Shown here: in pieces, positions 5,153-5,435 of the stretch
Position numbering within the stretch: the stretch's first letter is position 1
Layout: each line of letters opens with the position of its first letter
NCBI GenBank assembly: GCA_023405565.1
Contig: JAEXXW010000646.1
Span: forward strand, 1 to 5,435
DNA: 5,435 nt
Source: Pseudomonadota bacterium
Lineage (GTDB): Bacteria; Pseudomonadota; Alphaproteobacteria; Rhizobiales; Xanthobacteraceae
Direction: 5' to 3'
Position numbers and translations under genes: made by a program
The notes under the pieces: generated by a model
Database searches by the model: none
The model's input: only the letters and a program-made list of their open reading frames with translations
What the model was told of the DNA's origin: nothing

Positions 5153-5435
5153 CTAAGGGCGATGGTTGTCCGCACTCTGCTGCGCCCCGCTCTGCGGCCC
5201 GGGAAACAGCTCGCTGCTGTCACCGGACAGCCAATAGACCAGCAAACCGGCCCATTCGTGCATGGCGGTATCGGTCCGCGCCAGCCCGCTGGCGATGGAT
5301 CCGAAAGAGGTCGCCACATCATCCGGTCCCCGCGTACGGAAATCGACCGGATGCGCTTCGACCGGGAAACCAGCCTTGCGGAAAATGCCGACCGAACGAG
5401 GCATATGATGAGCCGACGTCACCAGCAGCCAGCGC
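5153..5435 (-). CDS. YdcF/ElyC/SanA-type (DUF218) protein, C-terminal 93 residues
   Basis: Only the last 93 residues are in the window; the gene enters from the right edge and stops at TAG 5153. The fragment has the closing signature of the DUF218 family: WLLVTSAHHMPRSVGIFRKAGF at the start, then a predicted strand with VEAHPVDFRT, and HEWAGLLVYWLSGDSSELFPGP near the end. Full members are usually about 200-270 residues with one or two N-terminal membrane helices, and act at the envelope; E. coli ElyC and SanA of this family are linked to peptidoglycan precursor supply and envelope permeability. No biochemical activity is settled. The tail after FPGP, rich in Gln, Ser and Ala, is not a conserved part. 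It is the gene upstream of the small membrane protein on the same strand. Confidence 0.9.
   Translation of the reverse strand, partial: RWLLVTSAHHMPRSVGIFRKAGFPVEAHPVDFRTRGPDDVATSFGSIASGLARTDTAMHEWAGLLVYWLSGDSSELFPGPQSGAQQSADNHRP

Noticed and set aside
1..5435. Defence system, CRISPR array, mobile element or phage genes
   Set aside because: No repeat-spacer pattern, transposase, integrase, toxin-antitoxin or nuclease-helicase pair is seen. The PLD-type and EEP proteins resemble known housekeeping lipid or phosphodiester enzymes rather than defence effectors, and base use is even across the window.

Overview
The window looks like chromosomal DNA of an alphaproteobacterium, most likely of the order Hyphomicrobiales (Rhizobiales). 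The grounds are the GC-rich codon use (Leu as CTG/CTC, Arg as CGC, almost no TTA or CTA), the protein families present, and an intergenic repeat at about 4777-4874 whose core I recognise from Bradyrhizobiaceae and related genomes. The genus cannot be fixed from this stretch. I see no tRNA, rRNA, CRISPR array, transposase, integrase or phage gene.

Layout. Positions 1-3971 are a run of four minus-strand genes. In order of transcription they are a single-domain rhodanese (3971-3564), a glutathione S-transferase (3473-2820), a large membrane protein that joins a two-HKD phospholipase D module to a VTT/DedA-like membrane domain (2746-629), and an endonuclease/exonuclease/phosphatase (EEP) protein that starts inside the stop of the previous gene and leaves the window at base 1. 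A hairpin with a T-tract separates the rhodanese from the transferase. A perfect 8+8 bp palindrome lies just before the PLD-VTT gene. At 3972-4095 a divergent promoter region separates the rhodanese from a plus-strand four-helix membrane protein of the DUF599 family (4096-4776). That gene ends in a terminator inside the intergenic repeat. On the far side of the repeat, convergent on the minus strand, lie a small membrane protein of 59 residues with a GTG start (5060-4881) and the C-terminal part of a YdcF/ElyC/SanA-type (DUF218) envelope protein that enters from the right edge.

How they fit together. Much of the window concerns the cell envelope or lipids. The PLD-VTT fusion combines a phosphodiesterase that could act on phospholipid head groups with a membrane fold whose relatives move lipids across bilayers. 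The overlapping EEP gene encodes a second phosphodiesterase and is probably translationally coupled. The YdcF-type protein, DUF599 protein and small membrane protein are also envelope proteins, but of unknown or poorly known role. The rhodanese and the transferase are general sulfur and thiol enzymes.

I found no clear new multi-gene system. The points most worth following are the PLD-VTT/EEP pair, the unannotated-looking 59-residue membrane protein, the palindromes in two promoter regions, and the structured repeat between the convergent genes.
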